Origin: Planococcus citreus
GTDB lineage: Bacteria; Bacillota; Bacilli; Bacillales_A; Planococcaceae
Assembly (NCBI RefSeq): GCF_003664125.1
Contig: NZ_RCCP01000001.1
Coordinates: 1,178,001-1,242,000, forward strand
Direction of reading: 5' to 3'
Length of the DNA: 64,000 nucleotides
Shown here: piece after piece, positions 8,729 through 16,794 of the stretch
How positions within the stretch are numbered: position 1 is the stretch's first letter
Layout of the letters: each line of letters starts with the position of its first letter
The notes under the pieces: generated by a model
The model's database searches: none
Told to the model about the DNA's origin: nothing
Seen by the model: only the letters and a program-made list of their open reading frames with translations
Program-made: the position numbers and the translations under genes

Positions 8729-9013
8729 TTATCCATCTTTGTCTATCCGTCCTTCGCTATTTTCCTTGGCGTCTTTCGGATGCCCGCCGTCATAATCGGA
8801 GTCGTTGCCCCCTGCATTAAACTCTTTCTTTTGTCGTTCTTTTTGTGCGCTTTCTTTTGTCTCGCCGACTCTGCCTTCACTGCCGGGAATGCTGTCCTGG
8901 GGCTGCCCGCCATCGTAATCCGAGCTATTGCCCCCTGCATTGAATTTCTTATCTTCTTTATCCGGGATCTCATGATTTTCAGGTCCTTCACGCTGGTTAT
9001 GGTCTGTTCCCAT
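8729..9013 (-). CDS. Small hydrophilic protein with two internal repeats
   Basis: A 94-residue, very hydrophilic protein built from two copies of a roughly 30-residue unit. Each copy has FNAGGNxSDYDGG, a Pro-rich turn, and SEGR (about residues 23-51 and 63-91). I do not recognise the family. It has a strong RBS (AAGGAGG, 6 bp before ATG) and a sigma-B-like promoter, and lies 25 bp upstream of the Mn catalase. This supports a real stress gene, perhaps intrinsically disordered. An alternative overlapping frame on the same strand lacks such support. Confidence 0.75.
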   Translation of the reverse strand: MGTDHNQREGPENHEIPDKEDKKFNAGGNSSDYDGGQPQDSIPGSEGRVGETKESAQKERQKKEFNAGGNDSDYDGGHPKDAKENSEGRIDKDG

Positions 9014-9058
9014 CGTTACGCCTCCTTGGAAAATCTGGAATTTCTGTTCCCTAATAAT

Positions 9059-9083
9059 CTACCCAGCCTTAAAAGACTAAAAC
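9059..9083 (-). promoter_or_regulatory. Sigma-B-like promoter of the repeat protein/Mn catalase operon
   Basis: On the minus strand GTTTTA (9078-9083), a 13-bp spacer and GGGTAG (9059-9064) match the sigma-B consensus well. It lies about 45 bp upstream of the first start codon. Confidence 0.62.
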
Positions 9084-9193
9084 CGAATAAACTTTTTTTT
9101 CAGTTAATTAACCAAATAGTAATAGCATTGTTTAGCCAATAGATTAAAAAGCAGCCTAAAAATCCCTTTTATTGTAAAAAATAAACTCATAAA

Positions 9194-9218
9194 AAAACCT
9201 CATTCTACCTGAATGAGG
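9194..9218 (-). terminator. Terminator of the ytvA-like gene
   Basis: CCTCATT/AATGAGG stem followed by a T run in the minus direction, about 17 bp after the stop codon. Confidence 0.75.
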
Positions 9219-9234
9219 CTTATCAATTATTCAT

Positions 9235-10008
9235 CTATTCATTAATATCAGCTAATGCCTTTTCGATGCTCGAATAGGTTTTCAACATATTATCCCGGTC
9301 GAGGTCGCGCACCAATTCCGTTGCCGCTTGGGGAGTGACACCGGTAATGTACAGATGGCTTCCCATAATACGGAGCGCTTCACAAATCTGCGTGAACCAA
9401 TGGAGCGGAGATTCTTCGTTCCATGTCAATCCTGTAATATCGAGAAGCGCATGTTCAATCCGATGCTCGCTGACATATTCGCATAATTTCACTTTCAATG
9501 CTTCAAAACGTTGCAAGCTCATCGTCCCAACGAGTGCTACCGTAGCAACGTTCGGCTGTATCGATAAAATCGGCAACATCAGTTTCTCGATTTCGCTTTC
9601 GTTTTCGTTAATCGCTTCCTGCTGCATTTTCTCAACAGTAATATCTGTCTGGGTGCCGATAAAATAGAGCTTTCCTTCGACAGTGACCGGGGCAATCGCG
9701 AGGCGGTTCCAAAACGGCGTTCCGTCTTTTCGGTAATTGCGCAAAATCACGGTCGTTTTCTCCTGGTTCTTGATGGCTTGCCGAATTTGGTCAACTGCCT
9801 CCGGAGCCGTTTTCGGGCCTTGCAGGAAACGGCAGTTCCGGCCGAGGAGTTCTTCTTTGGCATAGCCGGTCATTTCCGTAAATGTATGGTTTGCATAAAT
9901 GATCGGATTGTCTTCTTGTGCGGGATCTGTGACGATGGTGCCGACTTTGCTGCCGTCCAGCATGGCTTCAAGCAGCTGAATCTGTGTATCCACTTCCATT
10001 TTCTCCAT
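9235..10008 (-). CDS. ytvA: Blue-light photoreceptor, LOV-STAS protein (YtvA type)
   Basis: A 257-residue protein with an N-terminal LOV (PAS) domain and a C-terminal STAS domain (about 145-255), as in B. subtilis YtvA (261 aa). The flavin-adduct motif GRNCRFLQG is intact with Cys59. YtvA joins the stressosome and turns blue light into sigma-B activation. Several flanking transcription units have sigma-B-like promoters, which fits. ATG 10008 lies 11 bp after GAGGTG, slightly long; ATG 9999 is an alternative start. Confidence 0.95.
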   Translation of the reverse strand: MEKMEVDTQIQLLEAMLDGSKVGTIVTDPAQEDNPIIYANHTFTEMTGYAKEELLGRNCRFLQGPKTAPEAVDQIRQAIKNQEKTTVILRNYRKDGTPFWNRLAIAPVTVEGKLYFIGTQTDITVEKMQQEAINENESEIEKLMLPILSIQPNVATVALVGTMSLQRFEALKVKLCEYVSEHRIEHALLDITGLTWNEESPLHWFTQICEALRIMGSHLYITGVTPQAATELVRDLDRDNMLKTYSSIEKALADINE

Positions 10009-10042
10009 ATAAATTAATTCACCTCAAATTTTTACTCATATT

Positions 10043-10070
10043 ATTTTAACACAGCGTAGCGCGCAGCCAA
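10043..10070 (-). promoter_or_regulatory. Putative sigma-A promoter of ytvA
   Basis: TTGGCT (10065-10070) and TAAAAT (10043-10048) spaced 16 bp on the minus strand, about 35 bp before the start codon. Confidence 0.5.
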
Positions 10071-10088
10071 AACCGGGAACTACCGGAA

Positions 10089-10113
10089 GTTTCAGGAATC
10101 CGTCAAAGGGTAA
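10089..10113 (+). promoter_or_regulatory. Sigma-B-like promoter of the DJ-1/PfpI gene
   Basis: GTTTCA (10089-10094), 13 bp, GGGTAA (10108-10113): close to the sigma-B consensus and about 44 bp upstream of the start codon. Confidence 0.62.
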
Positions 10114-10156
10114 ATGTACAACAAGAGCTTCCTAAAGAAATGGAGAGGATACCCAA

Positions 10157-10861
10157 ATGGCAAAAGTATTGGCAGTATTATCAAGCGGCTATTCAAACGA
10201 AGAGCATAATTACGTAACTGGCTGGTGGGCAGAAGAATTATTCGAGCCTTTATCCGAACTTGAGAAAGCAGGCCATTCAGTAGGTCTCGCTTCCATTGAC
10301 GGCGGCAAACCGGTCGTCGATCCCTTAAGCCTCGATAAGGCTTATGATCCCGAAGGCAAATATAAAAAATTATACGATTCCGGCATCGCTGATAAGACAA
10401 CGCCGGTCGTTGATGTACGGGCAAGTGATTACGATGCCATTATGATCGTCGGAGGCCATGGCGCGATGTTCGATTTGGCGCACGATGAAAATCTGCACGC
10501 CGTCATCAACGTCGTCCACGAAACCGGCGGCATCGTTTCGGCTGTCTGCCATGGGCCGGCTCCGCTTGTTTTCACGAAAACGAAAGACGGCAAGCCCTTA
10601 TTGCAAGGCTTGAAAGTGACAGGATATCCGAACGATATGGAACCGGAAGAAGTCGATGGGCTATTGCCGTTCAGCCTCGAAGATGAAATGGCCAAAATTG
10701 CGCAATATGACAAGGGCGATGGCCAAGACGAGTACTTTGTTTGGGGCAGTGACCGTCTGCTGACTGGCCGCGATCCCGGTTCCTCACAGGCATTCGGCCG
10801 TGAGTTGGCGAAGAAGCTGTCTGAACTTGAAGAGCACCAACTCGACAAACACTTGGAGTGA
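10157..10861 (+). CDS. DJ-1/PfpI superfamily protein (Hsp31-like)
   Basis: A 234-residue class I glutamine amidotransferase-like protein. The nucleophile elbow reads AVCHGPAPL with Cys131 followed by His132, and a Glu-containing start and GGHGAMFDL at about 99-107 complete the Hsp31/YhbO-like pattern. Members act as glyoxalase III or as stress chaperones or deglycases; which applies here is not visible. RBS GGAGAGG. The sigma-B-like promoter and the ytvA neighbour support a general stress role. It probably continues into the next small gene. Confidence 0.85.
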   Translation: MAKVLAVLSSGYSNEEHNYVTGWWAEELFEPLSELEKAGHSVGLASIDGGKPVVDPLSLDKAYDPEGKYKKLYDSGIADKTTPVVDVRASDYDAIMIVGGHGAMFDLAHDENLHAVINVVHETGGIVSAVCHGPAPLVFTKTKDGKPLLQGLKVTGYPNDMEPEEVDGLLPFSLEDEMAKIAQYDKGDGQDEYFVWGSDRLLTGRDPGSSQAFGRELAKKLSELEEHQLDKHLE

Positions 10862-10920
10862 CTGGTTACTAGAAGCAACCAACTTGAAAAAATGTAGCAA
10901 CTATTAAAGGAGGAGATTGA

Positions 10921-11148
10921 ATGGATAACAAAAATAACCACAATGATAAAGACAGGGAACAGGAATACATGAAAACGAGCGAGCAGGAATTGGACCGTAA
11001 ACCACCGACAGAAAAAGAAGGGCTTGAAGAGCCGAAAAGAACAGGCTATCCGCCTCTACAGCTTGGATTGATCGTTTTTGGCATAGCTGTTTTAGTGATC
11101 GTCGGATTTGCCATCGGTTTCGACTGGTTCGGCTTGTTCGGGAATTAA
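10921..11148 (+). CDS. Small single-span membrane protein
   Basis: A 75-residue protein with a highly charged first half (to about residue 40, rich in Asn, Lys, Glu) and one hydrophobic helix (about 45-68) ending just before the C terminus. No family recognised. RBS AAAGGAGGAG is excellent, and it follows the DJ-1 gene by 59 bp without a terminator, so co-transcription is likely. Confidence 0.72.
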   Translation: MDNKNNHNDKDREQEYMKTSEQELDRKPPTEKEGLEEPKRTGYPPLQLGLIVFGIAVLVIVGFAIGFDWFGLFGN

Positions 11149-11167
11149 TTGTATTGTACGGCTCACG

Positions 11168-11207
11168 CAAAAGCGGCAGACAGGAAATCCTGTCCGCCGC
11201 TTTTTTG
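11168..11207. terminator. Terminator between convergent genes
   Basis: AAAAGCGGC...GACAGGA inverted repeat followed by T6 on the plus strand; A tract on the other side may serve the htrA-like gene too. Confidence 0.85.
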
Positions 11208-11214
11208 CATGTCC

Positions 11215-12390
11215 TTAAATTTGTTCGCTTAACTGGACCTCAAATGTTTTCAATTCGCCGTTCCGGTAAGCTTTGATTGTTACAGTTCCTTGGTCTTCGA
11301 CTTCCGTATAGAGATATTGGCGGAGTTCCAAAACAGAAGAGATGGCTTGGCCGTTCAATTCAACGATGGTATCTTTCGCTTGGATCCCCGCTTTGTCCGC
11401 GCCAGATCCTTCTTGTACCGATTGGACGACAATACCGTCTTCTACTTCACCCGGAAGGTTCAATTCCGCATTTCTGATTTCTGCAGGTACCTGTTCCAGT
11501 TCAAGCAATGCGACGCCTAGAGACGGCCGGGAAACTTCCCCTTCTCCTTCAAGTTCCGAGATGATCGGGATTGCGGAATTGATCGGAATCGCAAGTCCGA
11601 TGCCTTCCACTGCGTCCTGGGCGATTTTCATCGAGTTGATGCCAATGACTTGGCCCTGTGCATTCAATAAGGCGCCGCCGCTGTTGCCGGGATTGATTGC
11701 GGCATCGGTTTGAAGCACTTCTGACTGCCAGTCTTCCTGGCCGTCTTTATTGATATCGATTGGGATAGCGCGTTCCGTCCCTGAAATGACGCCTGTCGTC
11801 ACCGACCCCGAAAATTGGAGGCCAAGCGGGTTGCCGATTGCAATGACTGGCTCACCTGATTTCAGTACCGAGGAGTCGCCAAACTCTGCGACTGTTTCAA
11901 TTTGTGCCCCAGGGACTTTCAGTACAGCAAGGTCGGTCCAGACATCCGAACCGAGCACTTCCGCTTCGAGCTCTTCGCCGTTTGCCAAGGTCACGACGAC
12001 TTCTTTAGCGCCTTCCACTACGTGATGGTTCGTAACGACGAATGCAGTGTCCCCTTGTTTTTTATAGATGACGCCCGATCCTGCCCCTGCTTCTTGTGTA
12101 GAGGTTTGGGCAAATGGATTATTGCCCGCTTGCAGGTTGGAGACGCCGACCACAGCATCTCCCGTCGCATCAACGGTTTCTGTAACATCTGTCGTGACAA
12201 TCGCCGAGTCGCTTTGCAGTTCACTGCTTTGGACGCCGGCAGTGGCGGATTCCGTTTCCCCCAAATCGGTTCCCGTGACTAGCGTGCCTACCAGCAACGC
12301 ACCGGCCAATACGCCTCCGAAACTGGAAGCCATATAGCGTTTCCATGGATTCTTCTGATTATTTTGCGGTGTTGTATTGTAGTAGCCCAT
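11215..12390 (-). CDS. htrA: HtrA-like serine protease, membrane anchored
   Basis: A 391-residue S1C protease. There is one N-terminal membrane helix (about 22-40), a trypsin-like domain with triad His123 (NHHVVEG), Asp153 (TDLAVLKV) and Ser237 (NPGNSGGAL), and a C-terminal PDZ domain (about 290-385). It should degrade or refold misfolded secreted proteins on the outer face. RBS AAGGGGATGG. It is downstream of a two-component operon, as htrB is next to cssRS in B. subtilis. A terminator separates them, and the kinase here does not clearly resemble CssS. Confidence 0.92.
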   Translation of the reverse strand: MGYYNTTPQNNQKNPWKRYMASSFGGVLAGALLVGTLVTGTDLGETESATAGVQSSELQSDSAIVTTDVTETVDATGDAVVGVSNLQAGNNPFAQTSTQEAGAGSGVIYKKQGDTAFVVTNHHVVEGAKEVVVTLANGEELEAEVLGSDVWTDLAVLKVPGAQIETVAEFGDSSVLKSGEPVIAIGNPLGLQFSGSVTTGVISGTERAIPIDINKDGQEDWQSEVLQTDAAINPGNSGGALLNAQGQVIGINSMKIAQDAVEGIGLAIPINSAIPIISELEGEGEVSRPSLGVALLELEQVPAEIRNAELNLPGEVEDGIVVQSVQEGSGADKAGIQAKDTIVELNGQAISSVLELRQYLYTEVEDQGTVTIKAYRNGELKTFEVQLSEQI

Positions 12391-12525
12391 TATTTTTCCA
12401 TCCCCTTAATGATTGTTTGTCGTTTGCCTTGTGGCTTTCGATATTCTTATCATACAAAGCAGATATGAAAAAATTATGACCAAACATGCAACAGAAATGT
12501 AAAGTTTTCGATGCGGGCAGACGCG

Positions 12526-12558
12526 AAAAAACCTGCCGCAACAACCGGCAGGCTTTCA
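12526..12558 (-). terminator. Terminator of the two-component operon
   Basis: GCCTGCCGG/GCGGCAGG stem and T6 on the minus strand right after the histidine kinase gene; it separates the kinase from the htrA-like gene. Confidence 0.8.
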
Positions 12559-12567
12559 ATGTTTCAA

Positions 12568-13980
12568 TTACTTATTTGGTTGTTTATGCGGCAGGCGGAT
12601 CGTGAATTTCGTCCCGCTGCCTTTTTCGCTTTCCACCGAGATTTCCCCGTCGTGCAAATTGACCAACTGGCGGACGATGGAAAGGCCCAGCCCGAACTGG
12701 CCGCTTCCGCGAGACATATCCGCTTTATAGAAGCGGCGCCAGATCATCTCCAATTCATCGACCTCGATGCCGTCTCCGGTATCTTCCACTTCCAGAACGG
12801 TCGCGCCGTCTTCCGCGCGGGCGCGCAGGAAAATATCGCCGTTATCGGTGAATTGGATGCTATTTTTGACGATGTTCACCAAGATTTGAATCAACCGGTC
12901 CATATCTCCGTAGATCATCTCACCTGGCTCGGCTTCGATCAACAAGCGATCGCCTTTTTCAGCTGCCTGCATTTGCAGCTGTTCCTGGATGATTTCCAAC
13001 AGCTCAGCCGCCTCGATTTCTTCTTTCATAAGAGTCACTTGATTCGACCGGATTTTCTCGTAATCCAAGTTTTCATTGACGAGGCGCATAAGCCGCTTCG
13101 TCTCATCACTTACCAGGCGGATGCCTTTTTCGCGCTGCTGTTCTTCGATCATGCCGCTCTTCAACCCTTCGATGATGCCGGCAATGGTCGTAAGCGGCGT
13201 CCTCATCTCATGCGAGACATCCGCCATAAAGCGCCGCCTGCGGTTTTCGAGCTGTTCGATTTCTTCATTGGAGCGCTGCAATTTGTCCGCCATGACATTG
13301 AAGTCATGCGCCAAATCCCCGAATTCGTCAAAATTCGATTCCGGCAAATTGACTTGGTAATGCCCTTCGCTGATCATCGAAGTCGCTTTGCGCATACGCT
13401 GCAGCCGCGTCACGTGAATTTTGGCAAGCAACAGGCTGAGCAGCAAGGCGAACGGCAAGGAAATGGCGATTACTGCGACGAGCGTCCGGTTCAATTCCGT
13501 CACCATTTCCCGGATGCCGCTTACTGGCGAAGCCAACAACACCCCTCCTGCTAGCGTACTGCCTTCAACATACGGCAACGCCACGAACGTCATCGACCGC
13601 TCAAAGCGTTCGACATCCCGGTAGACGACCAATGTCTCGCCGCGCTCAATGACATTCCATTCCTCCGGTGTCAGCTCGACCGACGGGAAATTGCCGTTGA
13701 TCGGATAAAGGATCCGGCTTTGCTGGTCGAAGACGATGAAATTGATGTTCTGTGCTTCGAGCACCGTGACATAGGATTGCAGATCCGTGCCTGGGCGCGC
13801 TTGTTCTAGTTCCTGTAGGATCTGCTCGCCGTAGCGCTCCAACTCCTCCGCCTTATCCGAATACGCCACCCGCTCGCCGTAAAAAATGAACAGCGTGCTT
13901 AAAATGGCTACTGCAAACACAAGGACGCCCATATGGCTCGCGATTAATTGATAGAAATACTTAACCCGCAAGTTCTTCAA
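12568..13980 (-). CDS. Sensor histidine kinase
   Basis: A 470-residue kinase with two membrane helices (about 14-34 and 166-187) flanking a 130-residue extracellular sensor. HAMP follows (about 188-240), then HisKA with the phospho-acceptor His257 in MADVSHEMRTPL. HATPase has the N box IVKNSIQF, the G1 box DTGDGI and the GLGLSIV box. It overlaps the response regulator gene by 20 bp. The signal is unknown. The adjacent htrA-like gene suggests secretion or envelope stress, but sensor-level similarity to CssS is not evident to me. Confidence 0.9.
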   Translation of the reverse strand: MKNLRVKYFYQLIASHMGVLVFAVAILSTLFIFYGERVAYSDKAEELERYGEQILQELEQARPGTDLQSYVTVLEAQNINFIVFDQQSRILYPINGNFPSVELTPEEWNVIERGETLVVYRDVERFERSMTFVALPYVEGSTLAGGVLLASPVSGIREMVTELNRTLVAVIAISLPFALLLSLLLAKIHVTRLQRMRKATSMISEGHYQVNLPESNFDEFGDLAHDFNVMADKLQRSNEEIEQLENRRRRFMADVSHEMRTPLTTIAGIIEGLKSGMIEEQQREKGIRLVSDETKRLMRLVNENLDYEKIRSNQVTLMKEEIEAAELLEIIQEQLQMQAAEKGDRLLIEAEPGEMIYGDMDRLIQILVNIVKNSIQFTDNGDIFLRARAEDGATVLEVEDTGDGIEVDELEMIWRRFYKADMSRGSGQFGLGLSIVRQLVNLHDGEISVESEKGSGTKFTIRLPHKQPNK

Positions 13981-14641
13981 ATTTATAACCTACTCCCCAT
14001 ACCGTATGGAAGAGCTGGTCCCCTTCCGGAATTTTCTTGCGCAGCCTTTTGATATGGACGTCTACCGTCCGTTCATCGCCGTAGAATTGATAGCCCCATA
14101 CTTGCTCGAGCAATTGCTCACGGCTGAATACTTGCTTCGGATGCTGCAGGAAGAACACCAGCAGATCGAATTCCTTCGGCGTTAGATTATCGATCGCTTG
14201 GCCGTCTTTGACAACTTCGCGTGTTTCTTTTCTGACATGGAAATGGGAGGTGCGGATGCCCTCCTCGGCCGCTTCGCCTTTTCGAGCCCTTCTGGTCACC
14301 GCTTTGATGCGTGCCATCAAGGTCAAGGGGCTGAACGGCTTGGTCACATAGTCATCTGCTCCCATTTCAAAACCGATCACTTGGTCGGATTCGCTGTCTT
14401 TCGCTGTCAGCATAATGATGGGCACTTCGCTTCCCGTCTCGCGGATTTTCCGGCATAGAGCGATGCCATCCATTCCGGGAAGCATCCAATCCAGGATCAA
14501 CAGGTCAAAATCGCCTTCCTGGAATTTTCGGTAGCCCTCCAGCCCGTCTCCAGCGAATTCCCCTTCGAGCCCCTCTTTTGAGAAAAACAATTCCAGCATC
14601 GAGCTAACACTCGGGTTGTCTTCCACTACTAAAATTCTCAT
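13961..14641 (-). CDS. OmpR/PhoB family response regulator
   Basis: A 226-residue regulator with a receiver domain (acidic pocket near 7-8, phospho-acceptor Asp51 in LLILDWMLPG, Lys in VTKPFSPL) and a C-terminal winged helix (PKEFDLLVFF...ERTVDVHIKRLRKKI). A longer frame would open with TTG at 14656, but the RBS GGAGGTGG lies in that extension and selects ATG 14641. First gene of the two-gene operon with the histidine kinase. Confidence 0.93.
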   Translation of the reverse strand: MRILVVEDNPSVSSMLELFFSKEGLEGEFAGDGLEGYRKFQEGDFDLLILDWMLPGMDGIALCRKIRETGSEVPIIMLTAKDSESDQVIGFEMGADDYVTKPFSPLTLMARIKAVTRRARKGEAAEEGIRTSHFHVRKETREVVKDGQAIDNLTPKEFDLLVFFLQHPKQVFSREQLLEQVWGYQFYGDERTVDVHIKRLRKKIPEGDQLFHTVWGVGYKFEELAG

Positions 14642-14683
14642 AAGTCCCACCTCCAAATTTACGGTTCAATCTCTGTGTTAAAA

Positions 14684-14713
14684 CAAAAAGCCGCCCTAAA
14701 AACGGGGACGGCC
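14684..14713 (-). terminator. Terminator of the GTPase gene
   Basis: GCCGTCCC/GGGCGGC hairpin followed by TTTTTG on the minus strand, just after the GTPase stop codon. Confidence 0.7.
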
Positions 14714-14720
14714 ACATGGT

Positions 14721-15734
14721 TCAAGCATTCTTTTCTCGCTTTTTCAGCTTATCATAGAGGCTGCCGATCATTTCATAATCGATGGCGATATTGTTTTCGT
14801 ACGCATATTTCACACCGTAGCCGAGCGCCAGTGTCATGGAGCTCGCCACTGTACCGCCGATGATTGAGCCTGCCCCTGGGACAAACTTCAATGCCTGGCG
14901 GTAAAGGGTATGGCCGATCGTCTGCGTTGCAGTAATGACGATCATGTCTTTCGCCGCTTTTTTCGTCAAAGGCTTATCGTACAGATTCGACAGTTTGACG
15001 ATGAGTCCGACCTGCAGCGTCGTCAGCGGCAATACGTCCGACCCTGGGATCGGTGACGCGCCGATGATTCCAGCTGAGACCCCGGCCCCCACGATCCAGC
15101 GCGTGGCAGCAGACGATTTCTCTTTCATGCTTTTGGCGAAGAGCAGGTCTTTCCCCTTCTTTTCCAGCAACAGCAAAATTTCCTTTTTCAGCAAATCCAA
15201 GTTCTCTCCCGTTTTCGAAGACACCGGGATCACTTTGTATTTATTGTTTGTGTGCCGTTTGATAAACCTGATGATCGATGGGATATCTTCTGCCGCATCG
15301 ATTTTATTCAGGACGATAAGGATGTCTTTATTATGTTTTTCGATCTCCGCGAATTTTTGCTTTTCGCTATCTGAAAAGACCGTTCCGGCAGCGTTCAGGA
15401 AAAACAGCACGACATCCGATTGCTGGACGAACTCTAAAGTCTTTCTTGGGTTTTCATCATTGGGGTCATTGAGCCCCGGTGTATCCATGAATTTGATGTT
15501 TTCGAGGCCGCGGATATTATAAGGGTCCACGCTGACCGTTTCGCCAGGCATCGGGTTGGTGCTGGCAATTTCTTCACCGATGATTTTGTTCACCGTCGTC
15601 GATTTCCCGGCATTGACTTCACCGATCAATGAGATCAATAAATCCTGCTCGAGCGTCTCGCTCACTTTTTTCATCTCATCTTCAAACACTTTGTCCATCG
15701 CACGCATGACTTCATCTTCGAATTCCTTAACCAT
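14721..15734 (-). CDS. Era-like GTPase with C-terminal membrane-associated DUF697-type domain
   Basis: A 337-residue protein. The G domain has P-loop GEVNAGKST (38-46), DTPGLND (84-90) and NKID (143-146). The C-terminal third is Gly/Ala-rich and hydrophobic (about 230-320, GASPIPGSDVLPL, PGAGSIIGGTVASS) and resembles the DUF697/YcjF region. Function is not established. RBS AAGGAGGAG, 7 bp before ATG 15734, makes a longer upstream reading unlikely. Confidence 0.82.
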   Translation of the reverse strand: MVKEFEDEVMRAMDKVFEDEMKKVSETLEQDLLISLIGEVNAGKSTTVNKIIGEEIASTNPMPGETVSVDPYNIRGLENIKFMDTPGLNDPNDENPRKTLEFVQQSDVVLFFLNAAGTVFSDSEKQKFAEIEKHNKDILIVLNKIDAAEDIPSIIRFIKRHTNNKYKVIPVSSKTGENLDLLKKEILLLLEKKGKDLLFAKSMKEKSSAATRWIVGAGVSAGIIGASPIPGSDVLPLTTLQVGLIVKLSNLYDKPLTKKAAKDMIVITATQTIGHTLYRQALKFVPGAGSIIGGTVASSMTLALGYGVKYAYENNIAIDYEMIGSLYDKLKKREKNA

Positions 15735-15881
15735 TGCCCAGTCTCCTCCTTCAAGATACTTATCCCTATTATAAAGGCTTCCGGCGCTCGCGACCATTTT
15801 CAGCTATCATCCGGCACTCGTCAGCAAGCCTATTTCATAGTAGCATGAAAGAAATATGTGAATTAAAAAGGAGTGCCTGTC

Positions 15882-16208
15882 ATGTGTGAACGCCCTCGCG
15901 TCATCGGGCTCGATGTCGACCCTGAAACCCGCTGCCGCCATTACCATTCGGAAAATGACCGGATTGCCATCCGCTTCCATTGCTGCGGAAAATATTTTCC
16001 TTGCTATGAATGCCATCAAGCAGTCGGCTGCAACAATACATCCGTCTGGCCGAAAGAACAGTTCCACGAAAAAGCGATTTTATGCGGGACGTGCGGCAAC
16101 GAGCTCTCCATCCGCGACTATCTCGATTGCGCTTCTTCCTGCCCGCATTGTACTGCTGCCTTTAATCCCGGCTGCAGCCTACATAAGCACTTATATTTCG
16201 AAGTTTAA
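15882..16208 (+). CDS. CHY zinc finger protein
   Basis: A 108-residue Cys/His-rich protein. It has CRHYHSENDRIAIRFHCCGKY near the start, PCYECH, CGTCGNELS and CPHCTAAFNPGC, the spacing expected for the CHY zinc finger family (several zinc sites in one compact domain). Function in bacteria is unknown. RBS AAAGGAG, 8 bp before ATG 15882; the in-frame GTG at 15873 overlaps the RBS and is unlikely. Confidence 0.85.
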   Translation: MCERPRVIGLDVDPETRCRHYHSENDRIAIRFHCCGKYFPCYECHQAVGCNNTSVWPKEQFHEKAILCGTCGNELSIRDYLDCASSCPHCTAAFNPGCSLHKHLYFEV

Positions 16209-16233
16209 GGTTATTAGGATTAAATTCCACTTA

Positions 16234-16277
16234 ATAAAAAACCGCCCGAAAAGCTGGATTCCTCCAGCTTTTCGGGC
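16234..16277. terminator. Strong bidirectional terminator
   Basis: ACCGCCCGAAAAGCTGGA and its complement form an 18-bp perfect stem between the convergent CHY and GNAT genes, with A and T runs on either side. Confidence 0.9.
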
Positions 16278-16291
16278 GGTTTTGGGATGGT

Positions 16292-16771
16292 TTATTTCAC
16301 TTTCAGGCACATTGCGAATTGCTCGCCCTTTTTGCCCATGACTCTTCGGCCGGTGTCTTCAAAACCGGCTTTTTTATAGAGGTTCTGTGCAGCGATGTTG
16401 CGCGCATTGACGCCGAGCACAACTTCGTCAAAAACTTCAAATTCTTTTCGCAGAAAAGCAGGCAGAGCTTCAAGTGAGCCCGTTGCGATGCCGCGCCCTT
16501 GGAATTTGGGATTGACGGAGTAGCCGCGCAATAGCAAAGCTTTCGGGTTATCGGAATAGCGTTTCCGGTCCTCCGATTCATCCAGCTCGAAAAATCCTGC
16601 CACTTCGCCGCGCGCGCGGATGACGATGAAATGCTTTTCGGGATTCCCCGCGTCCCGCTTGATGAGCTCCTGCGGCATCATGGTGAATTCCTGCTGGTCC
16701 GCCGGGAGATCATAGGAGACATTTGTTCTTTTGGTATAGCAATGCAATGTCACTTCACTTTTTCTAATCAC
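16292..16771 (-). CDS. GNAT family N-acetyltransferase
   Basis: A 159-residue GNAT protein. The acetyl-CoA binding motif A is visible as VNPKFQGRGIATGSLEALP (about 92-110), followed by LGVNARNIAAQNLYKKAGFEDTGRR, the motif B region. Substrate unknown. It starts 23 bp after the stop of the upstream gene in the same direction (phosphoesterase gene reads toward the left too but ends at 16795), so the two may be co-transcribed. Confidence 0.87.
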   Translation of the reverse strand: MIRKSEVTLHCYTKRTNVSYDLPADQQEFTMMPQELIKRDAGNPEKHFIVIRARGEVAGFFELDESEDRKRYSDNPKALLLRGYSVNPKFQGRGIATGSLEALPAFLRKEFEVFDEVVLGVNARNIAAQNLYKKAGFEDTGRRVMGKKGEQFAMCLKVK

Positions 16772-16794
16772 GAAAATCGGTCCCCCTACACGAG

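Noticed and set aside
8743..8991. An alternative 82-codon frame overlapping the repeat protein
   Set aside because: The main frame has the RBS, regular repeats and proper composition; this one mirrors them in another frame.
12511..13554. A 347-codon plus-strand frame opposite the histidine kinase
   Set aside because: Complementary to the conserved kinase domains; no RBS and no recognisable domain.
12568..14641. Naming the two-component system CssRS because of the HtrA-like neighbour
   Set aside because: The kinase sensor and length do not resemble my recollection of CssS, and a terminator separates the genes; the general call is safer.
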